From: Bacteroidota bacterium
Lineage (GTDB): Bacteria; Bacteroidota; Ignavibacteria; UBA10030; BY39
Length of the DNA stretch: 13,400 nt
Assembly (NCBI GenBank): GCA_018830765.1
Contig: JAHJRJ010000134.1
Location: forward strand, 1 to 13,400
Reading direction: 5' to 3'
A program made the translations under genes and the position numbers. Positions 13,337 through 13,400 of the stretch are shown one piece after another. The notes below the pieces were generated by a model, which had not been told where the DNA came from, did no database searches, and saw nothing but the letters and a program-made list of their open reading frames with translations. How positions within the stretch are numbered: the first letter of the stretch is position 1; each line of letters starts with the position of its first letter.

Positions 13337-13388
13337 GTAGGTCTCGTAGAAAGACTCGCCCCGATTTTTTCGGGGCTCGTCGACCTAC
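13337..13388. repeat. Nested inverted repeat with CCCCGA/TCGGGG core
   Basis: Outer arms GTAGGTC (13337-13343) and GACCTAC (13382-13388) enclose an inner stem GCCCCGA (13358-13364) and TCGGGGC (13370-13376) with a loop of five T. The next bases outward (GAC and GTC) also pair after a two-base mismatch. The inner core is the same as in several hairpins of the tRNA array. It lies upstream of the minus-strand Tat/amidase operon. It may be a terminator of an adjacent transcript or a REP-like element. Confidence 0.6.
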
Positions 13389-13400
13389 ATAATTTTTAAA

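Overview
The window looks like a chromosomal piece of a moderately AT-rich, Gram-negative-type bacterium, probably of the Bacteroidota/Ignavibacteria (FCB) group. Evidence for this is a very large surface beta-barrel protein ending in Phe, a tRNA gene that does not encode CCA, a small stand-alone GIY-YIG gene family, and several genes without an obvious Shine-Dalgarno sequence. The assignment is an inference; there is no marker gene in the window.

Left part (1-5359, all minus strand): a compact cluster of O6-alkylguanine-DNA alkyltransferase, UvrD/PcrA helicase, YihY/BrkB membrane protein and an NhaC-family antiporter cut by the window edge. Gaps are 48, 6 and 10 bases, and a good sigma70-type promoter lies upstream of the alkyltransferase, so it reads as one operon that opens with two DNA-repair genes. 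Next (5460-8972, minus) is a single gene for a ~1170-residue outer-membrane protein, transcribed divergently from tRNA-Leu(CAA).

Centre (9041-11235, plus): the unusual region. An intact tRNA-Leu(CAA) is followed by three modules, each made of an open reading frame and then a degenerate tRNA-Leu copy: GIY-YIG nuclease 1 + copy A; GIY-YIG nuclease 2 + copy B; an AT-rich uracil-DNA-glycosylase-like ORF with the C-terminal remnant of a third GIY-YIG gene + copy C. The tRNA copies keep most of their helices, but short GC-rich hairpins, mostly in units of about 21 nt (a 7-3-7 stem-loop plus TTTA), interrupt them. In A and B these sit at the cloverleaf junctions and loops. The first nuclease gene starts 2 nt after the tRNA, and both intact nuclease genes take their stop codon from the first hairpin insert. 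I read this as a repeatedly expanding, tRNA-anchored GIY-YIG element, combined with a family of mini-hairpin insertions.

Right part (11241-13400): an 18-bp inverted repeat, a small TFIIB-type zinc-ribbon protein (plus), then convergently an amidase-signature enzyme with a small Tat-signal protein upstream in the same operon (minus, both with strong Shine-Dalgarno sequences). Two further palindromes lie before that operon. One of them shares the CCCCGA/TCGGGG core with the hairpins in the tRNA array.
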